Assembly (NCBI RefSeq): GCF_902459765.1
Contig: NZ_CABPSP010000002.1
Location: forward strand, 62,001 to 126,000
Source: Pandoraea anapnoica
Lineage (GTDB): Bacteria > Pseudomonadota > Gammaproteobacteria > Burkholderiales > Burkholderiaceae
Length of the DNA stretch: 64,000 bases
Direction: 5' to 3'
The stretch's first letter is position 1, and every line of letters starts with the position of its first letter. The notes beneath the pieces are model-generated. The model was not told the origin of the DNA. It searched no databases and saw nothing but the letters and a program-made list of their open reading frames with translations. Position numbers and translations under genes: made by a program. Below, piece after piece: positions 1 to 8,123 of the stretch.

Positions 1-524
1 GCCTCGGTCGTCGGTGCGAGCACCGGCGCATGTCCGAGTTCGAGCCAGGCTTGCCCTGCCGCATGAGTGTGCGACGCGCCCAACGTCTCGATCGTGATCT
101 CGCCTTCGAGCGTGCAACGCACGCCGGGCCCCTGATGCACGTGCGTATGCGCCACGCCGCCGGGAGGGAATTGTACCTTGTCGCAACGCATGAGCCACTG
201 TTGACGCGGGTCCAGCTCGACAGGCGCGTCGAGCTTGAGTGTCGACGATGCGCCCGGTGCCGACGCTATCTCACCCGGCGTCGGCTCGTTGCCCGACATC
301 AGTTCCCAACGCCATAGCGTCGCCCCTTCACTTCCGGCGATCAGCGCAACGCTGTCCTCCCCCAGCCAGGCACTCTCAGCCGGATGATGCTGCGCGCCCG
401 TGTCGAACTCGATAGCGATGTCGCCACGTACGACATAAATCGCGCGACGCGCAGACGGCAGATACACGGGCGGATGGTTCGGTGCGATGACATCCTCGTA
501 CAGACGCAATTGAAACGGCTTCAC
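1..524 (-). CDS. Cupin-domain protein, 3' end beyond window
   Basis: The gene reads leftward from a GTG at 524 and runs off the window without a stop, so only about 174 residues are visible. The start is chosen because AGGAG at 531-535 lies six bases upstream. The visible protein has two beta-rich halves. The second carries a cupin metal-binding signature with histidines in the order HTHVHQG followed by a downstream Glu-Gly-Glu. That suggests a small bicupin, either a dioxygenase-like enzyme or a sensor fold. It is divergent from the MFS gene at 735, and two identical-type palindromes lie between them, so the pair is probably co-regulated. The substrate cannot be named. Cupin assignment is fairly sure; function is not. 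Confidence 0.75.
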   Translation of the reverse strand, partial: MKPFQLRLYEDVIAPNHPPVYLPSARRAIYVVRGDIAIEFDTGAQHHPAESAWLGEDSVALIAGSEGATLWRWELMSGNEPTPGEIASAPGASSTLKLDAPVELDPRQQWLMRCDKVQFPPGGVAHTHVHQGPGVRCTLEGEITIETLGASHTHAAGQAWLELGHAPVLAPTTE

Positions 525-580
525 TTCGATCTCCTGTGACCAGTCGATTGCCCCGACCATCGAGACAACACTGACAAAGA

Positions 581-597
581 GTATCGATCATCGATAC
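581..597. promoter_or_regulatory. Palindromic operator, copy 1
   Basis: GTATCGATCATCGATAC is a perfect palindrome around a central base. It lies 57 bp upstream of the cupin start and matches a second copy at 677-693 in both arms, including flanking GA on the left and AC on the right. Paired identical dyads between divergent genes are typical operators. The regulator is not identified. Confidence 0.7.
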
Positions 598-676
598 ACA
601 AAGCACCATTTATGGTTTACCACGAGACCCGACTGAGGAATGTGCTGATACTATTCGAACGAAATCATTCCCATGA

Positions 677-693
677 GTATCGATAGTCGATAC
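677..693. promoter_or_regulatory. Palindromic operator, copy 2
   Basis: GTATCGATAGTCGATAC has the same 7-bp arms as copy 1 (GTATCGA and TCGATAC) with a different three-base centre. It lies 42 bp upstream of the MFS start at 735. Centre-to-centre distance from copy 1 is 96 bp, about nine helical turns, which would allow looping by one regulator. Confidence 0.7.
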
Positions 694-734
694 ACGAGGA
701 CTGACATTAGGATAGTTCCATGAAGGAGACAAGA

Positions 735-1997
735 ATGGACACTGGCACGACCGCCCTGAAAGCGGCGGGCGCGGCTCGTCGACCGTGGTATCGCGGCGCG
801 AGCCCTGCGCAATGGCGAGCATTTGGTTCGGCCTATATCGGCTGGATGCTCGACATCATGGATCTGATGCTGTTTGCGATGGTGATTCGCTACATCAGCG
901 TCGACCTGCATTTCGACAAGGGCGTGGCGGGCATCATCGCTTCGCTCACGCTGCTGGCGACGGCCTTCGGTGGGTTGTTCTTCGGTTTCCTCGCCGACCG
1001 CATCGGCCGTACGAAGTCGATGATTCTCTCGATCCTGTGTTACTCCATCGGCACCGCGCTGTGCGGCTTCGCCGATTCGGTGACGTCGCTCCTCATCTTC
1101 CGTTTCCTGCTGGGTCTGGGCATCGGCGGTGAGTGGTCGGCGGGCGCGGCACTGATTACCGAAACGTGGCCGGCCGAGCATCGCGCCAAGGTGATGGCTT
1201 GGGTGCAAAGCGCGTTTGCTGTGGGTTATGCGGTCGCCGCCATCGTGGCGGCCGTCATCCTGCCGCACTTCGGCTGGCGCTGGGTGTTCGCCTTCGGCCT
1301 GGTGCCCACGGTGCTGGCGTTCTGGGTGCGTCGTCACGTGGAAGAGCCTGCGATCTGGCGCGAGCAGCGCGTGCGTCTCACGCTCGGCCAGACGCTCGGC
1401 ATGCTGTTCGGGCCGTATGCGCGCAGCACGATCGTCGGCCTCGCCTTCACGGCGGCGGCGATGTGCGGTTACTGGGGATTGTTCACGTGGATTCCGGCAT
1501 ATCTCTCGACGCCGGTCGATCAGGGTGGCCCGGGCTTCGATCTGATGCGCTCGACGACGTGGATCGTCATCATGCAGATCGGCGCAGCGGCAGGGTTCGT
1601 GTGCTTCGGCTACATCGCAGATCGCATCGGTTGCCGTAAGTCGTTCCTGCTGTTCTTCATCGTGTCGGCGATTACTGTGCCGCTTTATGTCGCGATTCGC
1701 GAGCCGATGCTGTTGCTCGTATTCGGTCCGGTCGTGGCGTTCTTCGGCACGGGCTTCTATAGCGGCTTCGCCCCGACGTTCGCCGAGATGTTTCCGACGC
1801 AAGTGCGCGCCACGGCACAAGGCTTCATCTACAACACGGGACGCGCCGCGAGCGCCCTCGCCCCGGCAGCCGTCGGCCTGCTGTCGCGCGGGGAGAACGT
1901 AAGCGTCGCACTGGGTGCCACGGCAGGCTTTTTCCTCCTCGCCGCCATCATCGTCTACTTCTTCCTGCCGGAAAGTCACGGCGAAGCGCTCGCCTGA
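735..1997 (+). CDS. MFS transporter, organic-acid/aromatic-acid symporter type
   Basis: This is a 420-residue inner-membrane permease with about twelve hydrophobic helices. After helix 2 it has the MFS signature GFLADRIGRTKS, with a matching loop (GYIADRIGCRKS) in the second half. The helix 4-5 stretch with GIGGEWSAG is typical of sialate- and shikimate-type or aromatic acid:H+ symporters. The ATG at 735 is preferred over the in-frame ATG at 720 because AAGGAGA at 723-729 gives a proper ribosome site. It is divergent from the cupin gene and convergent with the CoA-ligase gene. Position suggests it imports the acid that the downstream genes activate, but that is inference. Confidence 0.85.
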   Translation: MDTGTTALKAAGAARRPWYRGASPAQWRAFGSAYIGWMLDIMDLMLFAMVIRYISVDLHFDKGVAGIIASLTLLATAFGGLFFGFLADRIGRTKSMILSILCYSIGTALCGFADSVTSLLIFRFLLGLGIGGEWSAGAALITETWPAEHRAKVMAWVQSAFAVGYAVAAIVAAVILPHFGWRWVFAFGLVPTVLAFWVRRHVEEPAIWREQRVRLTLGQTLGMLFGPYARSTIVGLAFTAAAMCGYWGLFTWIPAYLSTPVDQGGPGFDLMRSTTWIVIMQIGAAAGFVCFGYIADRIGCRKSFLLFFIVSAITVPLYVAIREPMLLLVFGPVVAFFGTGFYSGFAPTFAEMFPTQVRATAQGFIYNTGRAASALAPAAVGLLSRGENVSVALGATAGFFLLAAIIVYFFLPESHGEALA

Positions 1998-2032
1998 TCG
2001 CAGAACGCAGGCCCGCAGTTCCGGCGATCTGA

Positions 2033-2063
2033 CGCGCCGGTGGCATTCCCCGCCACCGGCGCG
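2033..2063. terminator. GC-rich hairpin between convergent genes
   Basis: CGCGCCGGTGGC (2033-2044) and GCCACCGGCGCG (2052-2063) form a perfect 12-bp stem with a 7-base loop, between the MFS stop and the end of the ligase gene. There is no clear T-run, so it could stop or pause transcription from either side. Confidence 0.55.
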
Positions 2064-2107
2064 CCGTCGCTCTCACTTCCCCCACATCTCAAGTTGTCGC
2101 AGTCACC

Positions 2108-3967
2108 TCAGAACGAGGGTAAGCGAATGACCGACGGGCAGTCCGAGTAAAGACGTGTGACGTCGTCGGCGCGCAGCGTCAGCACCGCGCGCTGATTCAC
2201 GTATCCCTTATCTGTGATCTCCCCTTGTTCCAGCGACGGCGGCGATGCGAGGATGGCCGCGCGCGCCGCGCGCTGCGAACTCCCGGCGTCGTGCGCCAGT
2301 TGCGCGAGCGCCTGTGCGATGAGCGAGCGGACCTCGTCGTGCATCGCGAGCGTCTTGCCTGCGTGATGATGCGGGGATCCCTCGACAGATGCCACCTTGG
2401 CTCGCATGGCCGGGCTCGGGAAAATCAGCAACCCGATTTCGTCGCGATCGTGTCCGGCGATCACTACGTCCGACGCATAAGGGGCCAACGCGGTCACGGC
2501 CCGCAGCCGCAACGAGCCCACGGAAACCCAGGTACCGCTCGTCAGCTTGAAATCTTCCGACACACGGCCGTCGAATATCACACCCGCGCCGGGATCATTC
2601 ACGTCCGACAGACGGCCCGCATCGCCGGTGCGATAGAAGCCCTCTTCGTCGAACGCCTGCGCCGTCGCCTCCGGATCGCCTGCATAACTGCGAAATACCG
2701 ACGGCCCCCGCACGCGCATCTCCAGCTTGTCGCCGTTGGGCACGAACTTCAGCTCGTTACCCGGCGCGGGCAGACCGATATTGCCCGCGCCCGGAATCGG
2801 AAAGTGAACGCTGGTGATCAGCGGTGACGTCTCGGTCGCCCCCCACGCCGACGTGAAGAACGGCAGCGTTTCGCAATAGCGCGACGCCAGTCGCTCGAAG
2901 CGCTGCCACACCGTCGGGGGCAAACTCGCCGCCGCGTAGAACAACACTTGCAGACGGCCGAAGAAGCGTGCTGCGAATGCCTCGTCCTCTTCGAGAAAAG
3001 GCGCGAGCGCTTCGAACCCCTTCGGGACATTGAAGTGCAGCGTGGGCGACACGTCGCGCAGCGCTTCGACGGAGCGGCCCACGAGTTCGGGCACAGGACG
3101 ACCGTCGTCCACGTAGAACGCTCCGCCATTGCGCAACGCCATGTGGAAGTTGTGGTTCGCGCCGAACGTATGGCTCCACGGCAGCCAGTCGACCACGACC
3201 GGCGGCGTCTCGTCGAGGAAATGCCAGCACTGCGCAATCATCTGCTGATTAGCTGCCAGCATGCGATGCGTGTTGACGACGATCTTCGGCTTACCGGTCG
3301 ATCCGGAGGTCAGTAGTAGCTTGGCCGTGTCCTCGGGGCGCACTTGTGCGAAGGCGGCATCCAGTGCCGCGGATGCCGACGTCGATGCAAGCGTGTCAAA
3401 GCGCAACCACTCCGCACGCCCATTGCGCGTGGCGACGACGGGGCATCGGATCGGCGCACCGTCCAGCGCGCGCGCATAGGCATCCCCATCTTCGACATAC
3501 ACGAGCGCCGGATCGAGTCGCGCGAGAATGCCGTGCAGCTTGCTCATGTCCTTGGCGATGCGCGAGTATGCAGACGACACAATGGCCGTCTGGCGCCCCG
3601 CCATCATCGCGCCGAGCACGAGCAGCGCGTGATTGACGCTGTTGTCCGACAGAATCACCACGGGACGCTCACGCGGCACGTCGAGGTCGAGCAACGCCTG
3701 CCCGATGCCGCGTGCCGTCGCGAGCCCTTCGCCATAGGTGACCTCACGCCAGAGGCCTGCACCGGACGTGGCATCGCCGGGCTGCCGCCGTTCGGCCACG
3801 AACACAGCCTCCGGCGTCCTCGATGCCCATTGCACGAGCCAGTCGGCCGGGCTGCGCGCGAACTCGCCGAGCACAGTGCGCGAGCGAATCACGAAGCTGC
3901 CGTCTGCGCGCACCTCGCGTTCGATGTCGGGCCGGGCGAGACGGCGCGCGCCCGTCGCGAGGTTCAC
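2108..3967 (-). CDS. Feruloyl-CoA synthase-type AMP-dependent CoA ligase
   Basis: This 619-residue ANL-superfamily ligase activates a carboxylic acid with ATP and CoA via an acyl-adenylate. The P-loop TSGSTGKPK is at 220-228, WGATE at 375-379, YRTGD at 445-449, and a C-terminal EITDKGY places the catalytic lysine near 587. The segment with FDGRVSEDFKL followed by TSGTWVSVG, and the tail TDKGYVNQRAVL, match the feruloyl-CoA synthase subfamily, so a hydroxycinnamate-like substrate is likely. The GTG start overlaps the stop of the upstream binding-protein gene (GTGA), implying translational coupling. The reading frame stays open for another 840 bases upstream, but that part is the shadow of the binding-protein gene. 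Confidence 0.85.
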   Translation of the reverse strand: MNLATGARRLARPDIEREVRADGSFVIRSRTVLGEFARSPADWLVQWASRTPEAVFVAERRQPGDATSGAGLWREVTYGEGLATARGIGQALLDLDVPRERPVVILSDNSVNHALLVLGAMMAGRQTAIVSSAYSRIAKDMSKLHGILARLDPALVYVEDGDAYARALDGAPIRCPVVATRNGRAEWLRFDTLASTSASAALDAAFAQVRPEDTAKLLLTSGSTGKPKIVVNTHRMLAANQQMIAQCWHFLDETPPVVVDWLPWSHTFGANHNFHMALRNGGAFYVDDGRPVPELVGRSVEALRDVSPTLHFNVPKGFEALAPFLEEDEAFAARFFGRLQVLFYAAASLPPTVWQRFERLASRYCETLPFFTSAWGATETSPLITSVHFPIPGAGNIGLPAPGNELKFVPNGDKLEMRVRGPSVFRSYAGDPEATAQAFDEEGFYRTGDAGRLSDVNDPGAGVIFDGRVSEDFKLTSGTWVSVGSLRLRAVTALAPYASDVVIAGHDRDEIGLLIFPSPAMRAKVASVEGSPHHHAGKTLAMHDEVRSLIAQALAQLAHDAGSSQRAARAAILASPPSLEQGEITDKGYVNQRAVLTLRADDVTRLYSDCPSVIRLPSF

Positions 3968-5145
3968 TCGATGGTCCACTTTCCGCCCTTCACCGTGACG
4001 AGCACGCGACCGTCTTCGCCATAAGCCGAGTGGTCCTGTGCGTTGACATTGATCATGCCGTGCGTGGCCGCCAGGCCGCGCGTCTGTTCGACGGCGGTGA
4101 CGAGTGCGTCGCGAAACGCCTGCGTGCCCGGTTGCGCCTGCTTTGCCGCCACCGCGACGGCACGATCGAGGACAAGATAAGCGTCGTATGCGTAACCGGC
4201 GAACAGGTTGCGCGAGCCCGCACCGTACTGTGCTTCGTAACGCTTCGCGAAGTCGGTGGCGACGGCCTTGCCCGGATGGTTCGCCGACAATTGCTCGGCG
4301 ACGAGGATGTTGCCCACCGGCAGAATCGCCCCCTCTGCACTCTTGCCTGCGACGCGCAGGAAGTCGTTGTTGGCGACACCGTGCGTCTGATAGATACGCC
4401 CCTTGTAGCCGCGCTCGCGCAACGTGCTCATGGGCAGCGCACCCGGGGTGCCGCTCGCCGCGATGATGACAGCGTCCGCGTTCGACGACATGACCTTGAG
4501 TACCTGCGCCGTCACGGACTGATCGTTGCGCGCGTACCGTTCGACCGGTGCGACCTGAATCTGACGGGCGACGGCTCGCGCCTGAATGTCCTTGAGCCAC
4601 GCTTCGCCGTAGGAGTCGTTGAAGCCAATGAAGCCCAGCGTCTTCACCTTGTGCGCCTTCATGTCGTCGAGTACGGCATCGGCCATGACGGCGACCGATT
4701 GCGGCAGCGAGAAGACGTAACGCATCTGTGTGGCGCTCGGCACGAACGGACACAGGCCGAGCTGCGGGGTGCGGGTATCGGCTGCCACGGCGGCGACGGC
4801 CAGACACGCGGGCGTGGTCGACGACCCGATGATCGCGTCGACCTTGTCTTCCGTCGCAAGACGGCGCGCGTTCTTCGTCGCCGTCGTCGGGTCGGTGGCG
4901 TCGTCGAGCACGATGTAGCGCGCAGGCAGCCCGCCAAGTGTCTGCGGCAGCATGCCGATGGCCTGCTTCTCCGGAATGCCGAGCGACGCGCCCGGGCCCG
5001 TCGTCGAGAGCGTGACGCCAACGGTGACGCCCGCCGGTTGGGCGTTCGCCTGCGAGGTCGCGCAGAGCATCGCCACACCGGCGAGCGTCGACAACGAAAG
5101 AACGCGAGATAGCGCGAAACCGCGTGTGAACCTGTTTGCCGCCAT
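3964..5145 (-). CDS. ABC transporter substrate-binding protein, branched-chain amino acid/aromatic acid type
   Basis: This is a 393-residue periplasmic binding protein of the LivK family (type 1 periplasmic fold). It has a clear signal peptide, with cleavage likely near residue 35 after SQANA. The N-terminal VGVTLSTTGPGASLG, the middle GFIGFNDSYGE and the later YDAYLVLDRAV are family hallmarks. ATG at 5145 is supported by AGGAGA about eight bases upstream. No permease or ATPase gene is nearby, so it either works with a transporter encoded elsewhere or acts as a binding protein for sensing. In betaproteobacteria LivK-like proteins beside aromatic-acid genes often bind aromatic acids. The last four bases overlap the ligase gene. 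Confidence 0.85.
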   Translation of the reverse strand: MAANRFTRGFALSRVLSLSTLAGVAMLCATSQANAQPAGVTVGVTLSTTGPGASLGIPEKQAIGMLPQTLGGLPARYIVLDDATDPTTATKNARRLATEDKVDAIIGSSTTPACLAVAAVAADTRTPQLGLCPFVPSATQMRYVFSLPQSVAVMADAVLDDMKAHKVKTLGFIGFNDSYGEAWLKDIQARAVARQIQVAPVERYARNDQSVTAQVLKVMSSNADAVIIAASGTPGALPMSTLRERGYKGRIYQTHGVANNDFLRVAGKSAEGAILPVGNILVAEQLSANHPGKAVATDFAKRYEAQYGAGSRNLFAGYAYDAYLVLDRAVAVAAKQAQPGTQAFRDALVTAVEQTRGLAATHGMINVNAQDHSAYGEDGRVLVTVKGGKWTIE

Positions 5146-5209
5146 GTGACTTGTCTCCTGGGATGTTTTCGTTCTAGGGGCCGGACAGCTTGCGACGCAC
5201 ACCTTCGCC

Positions 5210-6130
5210 TTACCGCACGGCGAACTCCGGCAGTACTTCACGGTTGCGCGGCAGGCCCATGATTTCGCGGGCTTCCGTCGGCGTGGCAGGCTCGTAACCC
5301 ATCTCGCGCACAAGCCGCACGACGCGCTCGGTGAGTTGCTGGTTCGTCGCAGGCACGCCGTGCTCGTAGTACAGGTTGTCTTCCAGTCCGACCCGCACGT
5401 GGCCGCCGAGCAGCAGCGAATTCATCGCCGACGGGAGTTGCGCCGGGCCGATGCCGCTCACGCAGAAGATGCTGCCCTTGGGCAACAGATCGACCATCGA
5501 CTGCAACACGCGAGGCGTGTACGGCATAGCGTTCTGGAAGCCGCGATGCACGCCCAGCACCAGGTTGACGAAGAACGGCTCGTCGTCGAATCCGGCGGCG
5601 GTCAGCGTGGCGAGGTCCTGCACAATGTGCGTGGGGCTGAACACTTCCCACTCCGGCTTGATGCCGCGCTTCTTCATCTCGATGGCGAGATGCTTCGAGC
5701 GCTCGGGCGACGTGTGCATCAGCAGCTCCTTGCCGCCGAAGCTCGCGATGATGGTCGTGGCATCGAGCGTGCACATCTCGGCACCCGCATCCATGCCTTT
5801 CAGGCGTTCTTCCCAGAGGATTTCCCAATAGCCGTTGTCGGCCTGCCCGATCATGTCGCCGTGGACGCCGCCGCCCGTCGAGTTATTGATGACGATGTCG
5901 CACTTGTCGCGAATGCGGTGGTTGATGTCGCGATAAATCGCCGGATCGCACGTCGCACCGTCGTCGCCCGGACGCCGCGCGTGAACCGCCACGACGCTCG
6001 CGCCAGCGTTGTAGCAGTCGTAGACATCGCGCGCGATTTCGTCCGGCTGCGTGGGCAGATGGGGGTTCTGCGACTTGTACGCCATGCCGCCGGTGGGCGC
6101 GATGGTGACGATGACTTTGGGTTTGCTCAT
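5210..6130 (-). CDS. Beta-keto acid cleavage enzyme (BKACE, DUF849 family)
   Basis: A 306-residue TIM-barrel protein of the family that includes 3-keto-5-aminohexanoate cleavage enzyme. Members condense a beta-keto acid with acetyl-CoA to give acetoacetate and a new CoA ester. The barrel starts with [10 protein letters not shown], and INNSTGGG (81-88) and GLEDN (248-252, with the metal-ligand-type Glu at 250) are conserved. The usual His-x-His zinc pair of strand 2 reads Ala48-Val49-His50, so one metal ligand seems replaced, which may mark a separate subfamily. ATG at 6130 has GGAGA upstream. It lies between the dehydrogenase and binding-protein genes in the same direction, as expected for the last carbon-chain-shortening step of a pathway. 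Substrate unknown. Confidence 0.88.
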   Translation of the reverse strand: MSKPKVIVTIAPTGGMAYKSQNPHLPTQPDEIARDVYDCYNAGASVVAVHARRPGDDGATCDPAIYRDINHRIRDKCDIVINNSTGGGVHGDMIGQADNGYWEILWEERLKGMDAGAEMCTLDATTIIASFGGKELLMHTSPERSKHLAIEMKKRGIKPEWEVFSPTHIVQDLATLTAAGFDDEPFFVNLVLGVHRGFQNAMPYTPRVLQSMVDLLPKGSIFCVSGIGPAQLPSAMNSLLLGGHVRVGLEDNLYYEHGVPATNQQLTERVVRLVREMGYEPATPTEAREIMGLPRNREVLPEFAVR

Positions 6131-6191
6131 GCGTGTCTCCTTCTTCGAATCGGTCGTTCGTTGGATCGGATGCTTTCAGAGGGGGGAGTGT

Positions 6192-7118
6192 TCAGGGCTT
6201 GCTCGCGAGAATGCCGAGGATGACGGCGTCTCGCTGTGCTTCGAGACGCGCATTGCCCCGCCCGGCCAACTCGGCTTCAACACCCGCGGTGATGCGCGCC
6301 TTGAGGTCGTCCGTCAGCACCGGCTCGCCAAGGTCCGCCCACCACGATTCGATGGGCGGGCCGAGGTGTTCGAGCAGATGGGCAATGCCGCCCGCGCCGC
6401 CGGACAAATGCAGATTCAGAAACGGCCCCAGCGCCGCCCAGCGCAGACCCGGGCCGTAAGCGATGGCGTCGTCGATGTCTGCAACCGATGCCACGCCGGT
6501 ATCCACCAGATGAATCGCTTCGCGCCACAGCGCCGCTTGCAGACGGTTCGCGATATGGCCTTTCACTTCCTTGCGGACGTGGATCGCACGCTTTCCGATG
6601 GCGCGGTAGAACTGCATGGCGGTGTCGATTGCCGCTTGCGACGACTGTTCACCACCGATCACCTCGACGAGCGGAATCAGGTGCGGTGGATTGAACGGGT
6701 GCCCGAGCACCACACGCTCGGGATGCGCGCACACCGACTGCACCCGGCTCATCAACAACCCCGACGAACTCGACGCAATCACGACCGACGGCGGCAACGC
6801 ATCGTCCATCTTGCGGAAAAGATCCTGCTTGAGGTCTTCGCGCTCGGGGCCGCTCTCCTGGACGAAGTCAGCCCCTTCGAGCGCGGCGTCGAGCGTGTCG
6901 TGGAACGTGAGGCTGTCACGTGTCGCGCCCGCCGTCAGCCCGATGCGGATGAGCGTGGGCCAGTGCGCATCGACGGCGTCACGCAGGCGCTCGCGTGCGC
7001 CCGGTGCGGGGTCCCAGGCACTCACGCGCAGACCGCGCGCCAGAAAGTACGCGGCCCAGCTCGCGCCGATGACACCGGTGCCGATAACGGCGACCTGCTC
7101 GATGTTGTCGTATTTCAC
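6192..7118 (-). CDS. 3-hydroxyacyl-CoA dehydrogenase-family NAD-dependent dehydrogenase
   Basis: A 308-residue two-domain oxidoreductase. The N-terminal Rossmann motif is VAVIGTGVIGASWA (GxGxxG near residues 13-18). The catalytic region reads GHPFNPPHLIPLVEV, with the His and Glu pair of the HAD family, and the C-terminal helical domain contains VKGHIANRLQ. Length and sequence are close to the single-domain-pair group holding lambda-crystallin/gulonate dehydrogenase and carnitine 3-dehydrogenase as well as hydroxybutyryl-CoA dehydrogenases, so the substrate could be a free 3-hydroxy acid. The start is GTG at 7118, with GGAGA upstream. It sits just before the BKACE gene, which would consume a 3-keto product. 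Carnitine degraders pair the same two families, so that alternative should be kept open. Confidence 0.87.
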   Translation of the reverse strand: MKYDNIEQVAVIGTGVIGASWAAYFLARGLRVSAWDPAPGARERLRDAVDAHWPTLIRIGLTAGATRDSLTFHDTLDAALEGADFVQESGPEREDLKQDLFRKMDDALPPSVVIASSSSGLLMSRVQSVCAHPERVVLGHPFNPPHLIPLVEVIGGEQSSQAAIDTAMQFYRAIGKRAIHVRKEVKGHIANRLQAALWREAIHLVDTGVASVADIDDAIAYGPGLRWAALGPFLNLHLSGGAGGIAHLLEHLGPPIESWWADLGEPVLTDDLKARITAGVEAELAGRGNARLEAQRDAVILGILASKP

Positions 7119-7146
7119 ATTCGTCTCCGTGGGGATGGCCGGACGG

Positions 7147-7914
7147 CTAGCGCGCCGCGCGACCCAGAAAGCGTTCCATACGCTCGCGCGCTTCGGGCGT
7201 GGCGAGCATGAGTGCGCTCGTCACCGATTCGGTGAAGAGGCCGTCGGCCATCGACATATCGTGAATGCGCGACAGCGCATGTATCGTCGCCCAATTCGAC
7301 AGCGGGCTGTTCGCCGCCGTGTCGCGCGCCAGTTGTGTCGCCAGCGCGAGTCCGTCGCCGACCTCCGCCAGATAGTGGCCGAGGCCCAAACGTTCACCGT
7401 CGACAGCGTCGTAACGGCGCCCCGTCAGCATCATTTCCGTCATGCGGTCCGGGCCGAGAATGCGCGCCACACGTACCGAGGCACCGCCGCCGACAAAGAT
7501 TCCGCGCTTGCCCTCGGGCAGTTGGAAGAACGCGTTGCGCTCGATGACGCGTACGTGGGCAGCCAGCGCCAGTTCCAGCCCGCCACCAATGACAGCGCCT
7601 TGCAGAACAGCGACCACCGGACGTCCGCCAAACTGGATCTCGTGGAAGACCTTGTGCCAGCGCTGCGAGACGCGCAGCACGTCGATGGGATCGCGCGTGC
7701 TGTTCTCCGAGAGATCGAGCCCGGCGCAAAAGTGCTCGCCAGCACCGCTCAGGACTACGGCTCTGACGCTGTCGTCGAAATCACGGAAGGCGGCTTCGAG
7801 CGAATCGATGGCCGCATCGCAAAGCGCATTGCGCTTCTCGGCGCGGTCGAGGGTGACGAACGCGATAGCGTCTTCGACGCGCACACGCAGGTGGGGATAG
7901 GTCATGGTCTGCAT
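7147..7914 (-). CDS. Enoyl-CoA hydratase/isomerase (crotonase) family protein
   Basis: A 255-residue crotonase-fold enzyme that would hydrate or isomerise an enoyl-CoA. It has FVTLDRAEKRNAL near the N-terminus, the first oxyanion-hole segment with GEHFCAGLDLSE, the second with GAVIGGGLELALAA, and LPEGKRGIFVGGG carrying a candidate catalytic Glu. These residues differ from the vanillin-forming hydroxycinnamoyl-CoA hydratase/lyase pattern, so simple hydration is more likely than retro-aldol cleavage. Start choice is uncertain: GGAG is only two bases before this ATG and eleven before the in-frame ATG at 7905. It is the first gene of the left-facing set and divergent from the regulator at 8124. 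Confidence 0.85.
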   Translation of the reverse strand: MQTMTYPHLRVRVEDAIAFVTLDRAEKRNALCDAAIDSLEAAFRDFDDSVRAVVLSGAGEHFCAGLDLSENSTRDPIDVLRVSQRWHKVFHEIQFGGRPVVAVLQGAVIGGGLELALAAHVRVIERNAFFQLPEGKRGIFVGGGASVRVARILGPDRMTEMMLTGRRYDAVDGERLGLGHYLAEVGDGLALATQLARDTAANSPLSNWATIHALSRIHDMSMADGLFTESVTSALMLATPEARERMERFLGRAAR

Positions 7915-7933
7915 CGCTCCAAATCGTGAAAAG

Positions 7934-7947
7934 TATCTTATAAGATA
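7934..7947. promoter_or_regulatory. 14-bp perfect palindrome upstream of crotonase gene
   Basis: TATCTTATAAGATA is a perfect inverted repeat about 20 bp before the crotonase start. It overlaps where the -10 region of the left-facing operon should be. It is a candidate operator, and by position the divergent BoxR-like protein is the first suspect. Confidence 0.5.
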
Positions 7948-7999
7948 TTTTCGCCGTTGCGCAGCTTGTGCAATGCAGTTCAGGGTTAACAGGGATATT

Positions 8000-8030
8000 T
8001 TGCCAATAAAGGCAATTTAATGCATATAAT
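8000..8030 (+). promoter_or_regulatory. Putative promoter and dyad for the BoxR-like gene
   Basis: TATAAT at 8025-8030 is a perfect -10 hexamer. TTGCCA at 8000-8005 is a possible -35 with a long 19-bp spacer. The same stretch holds the inverted repeat TTGCC (8000-8004) and GGCAA (8011-8015), and TGCA motifs occur at 7969, 7974 and 8021. BzdR/BoxR operators are described as built on TGCA repeats, so autoregulation is plausible. Confidence 0.45.
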
Positions 8031-8123
8031 ACCCTTTCACCGCAGGAAGCGCACAGCGAGGCACTTCCGTACGTGCTATCTCATAGTATATTTGCCAGCA
8101 ACCGCACCATGCCCCGTTAGCCC

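Noticed and set aside
651-1979. A 442-codon open frame on the minus strand across the MFS gene
   Set aside because: It is the antisense shadow of the transporter. Its product is Arg/His/Glu-rich and matches no family.
3968-4807. N-terminal extension of the ligase frame to 899 codons
   Set aside because: The extra 280 codons lie wholly inside the binding-protein gene in another frame. The GTG at 3967 overlapping the previous stop is the natural start.
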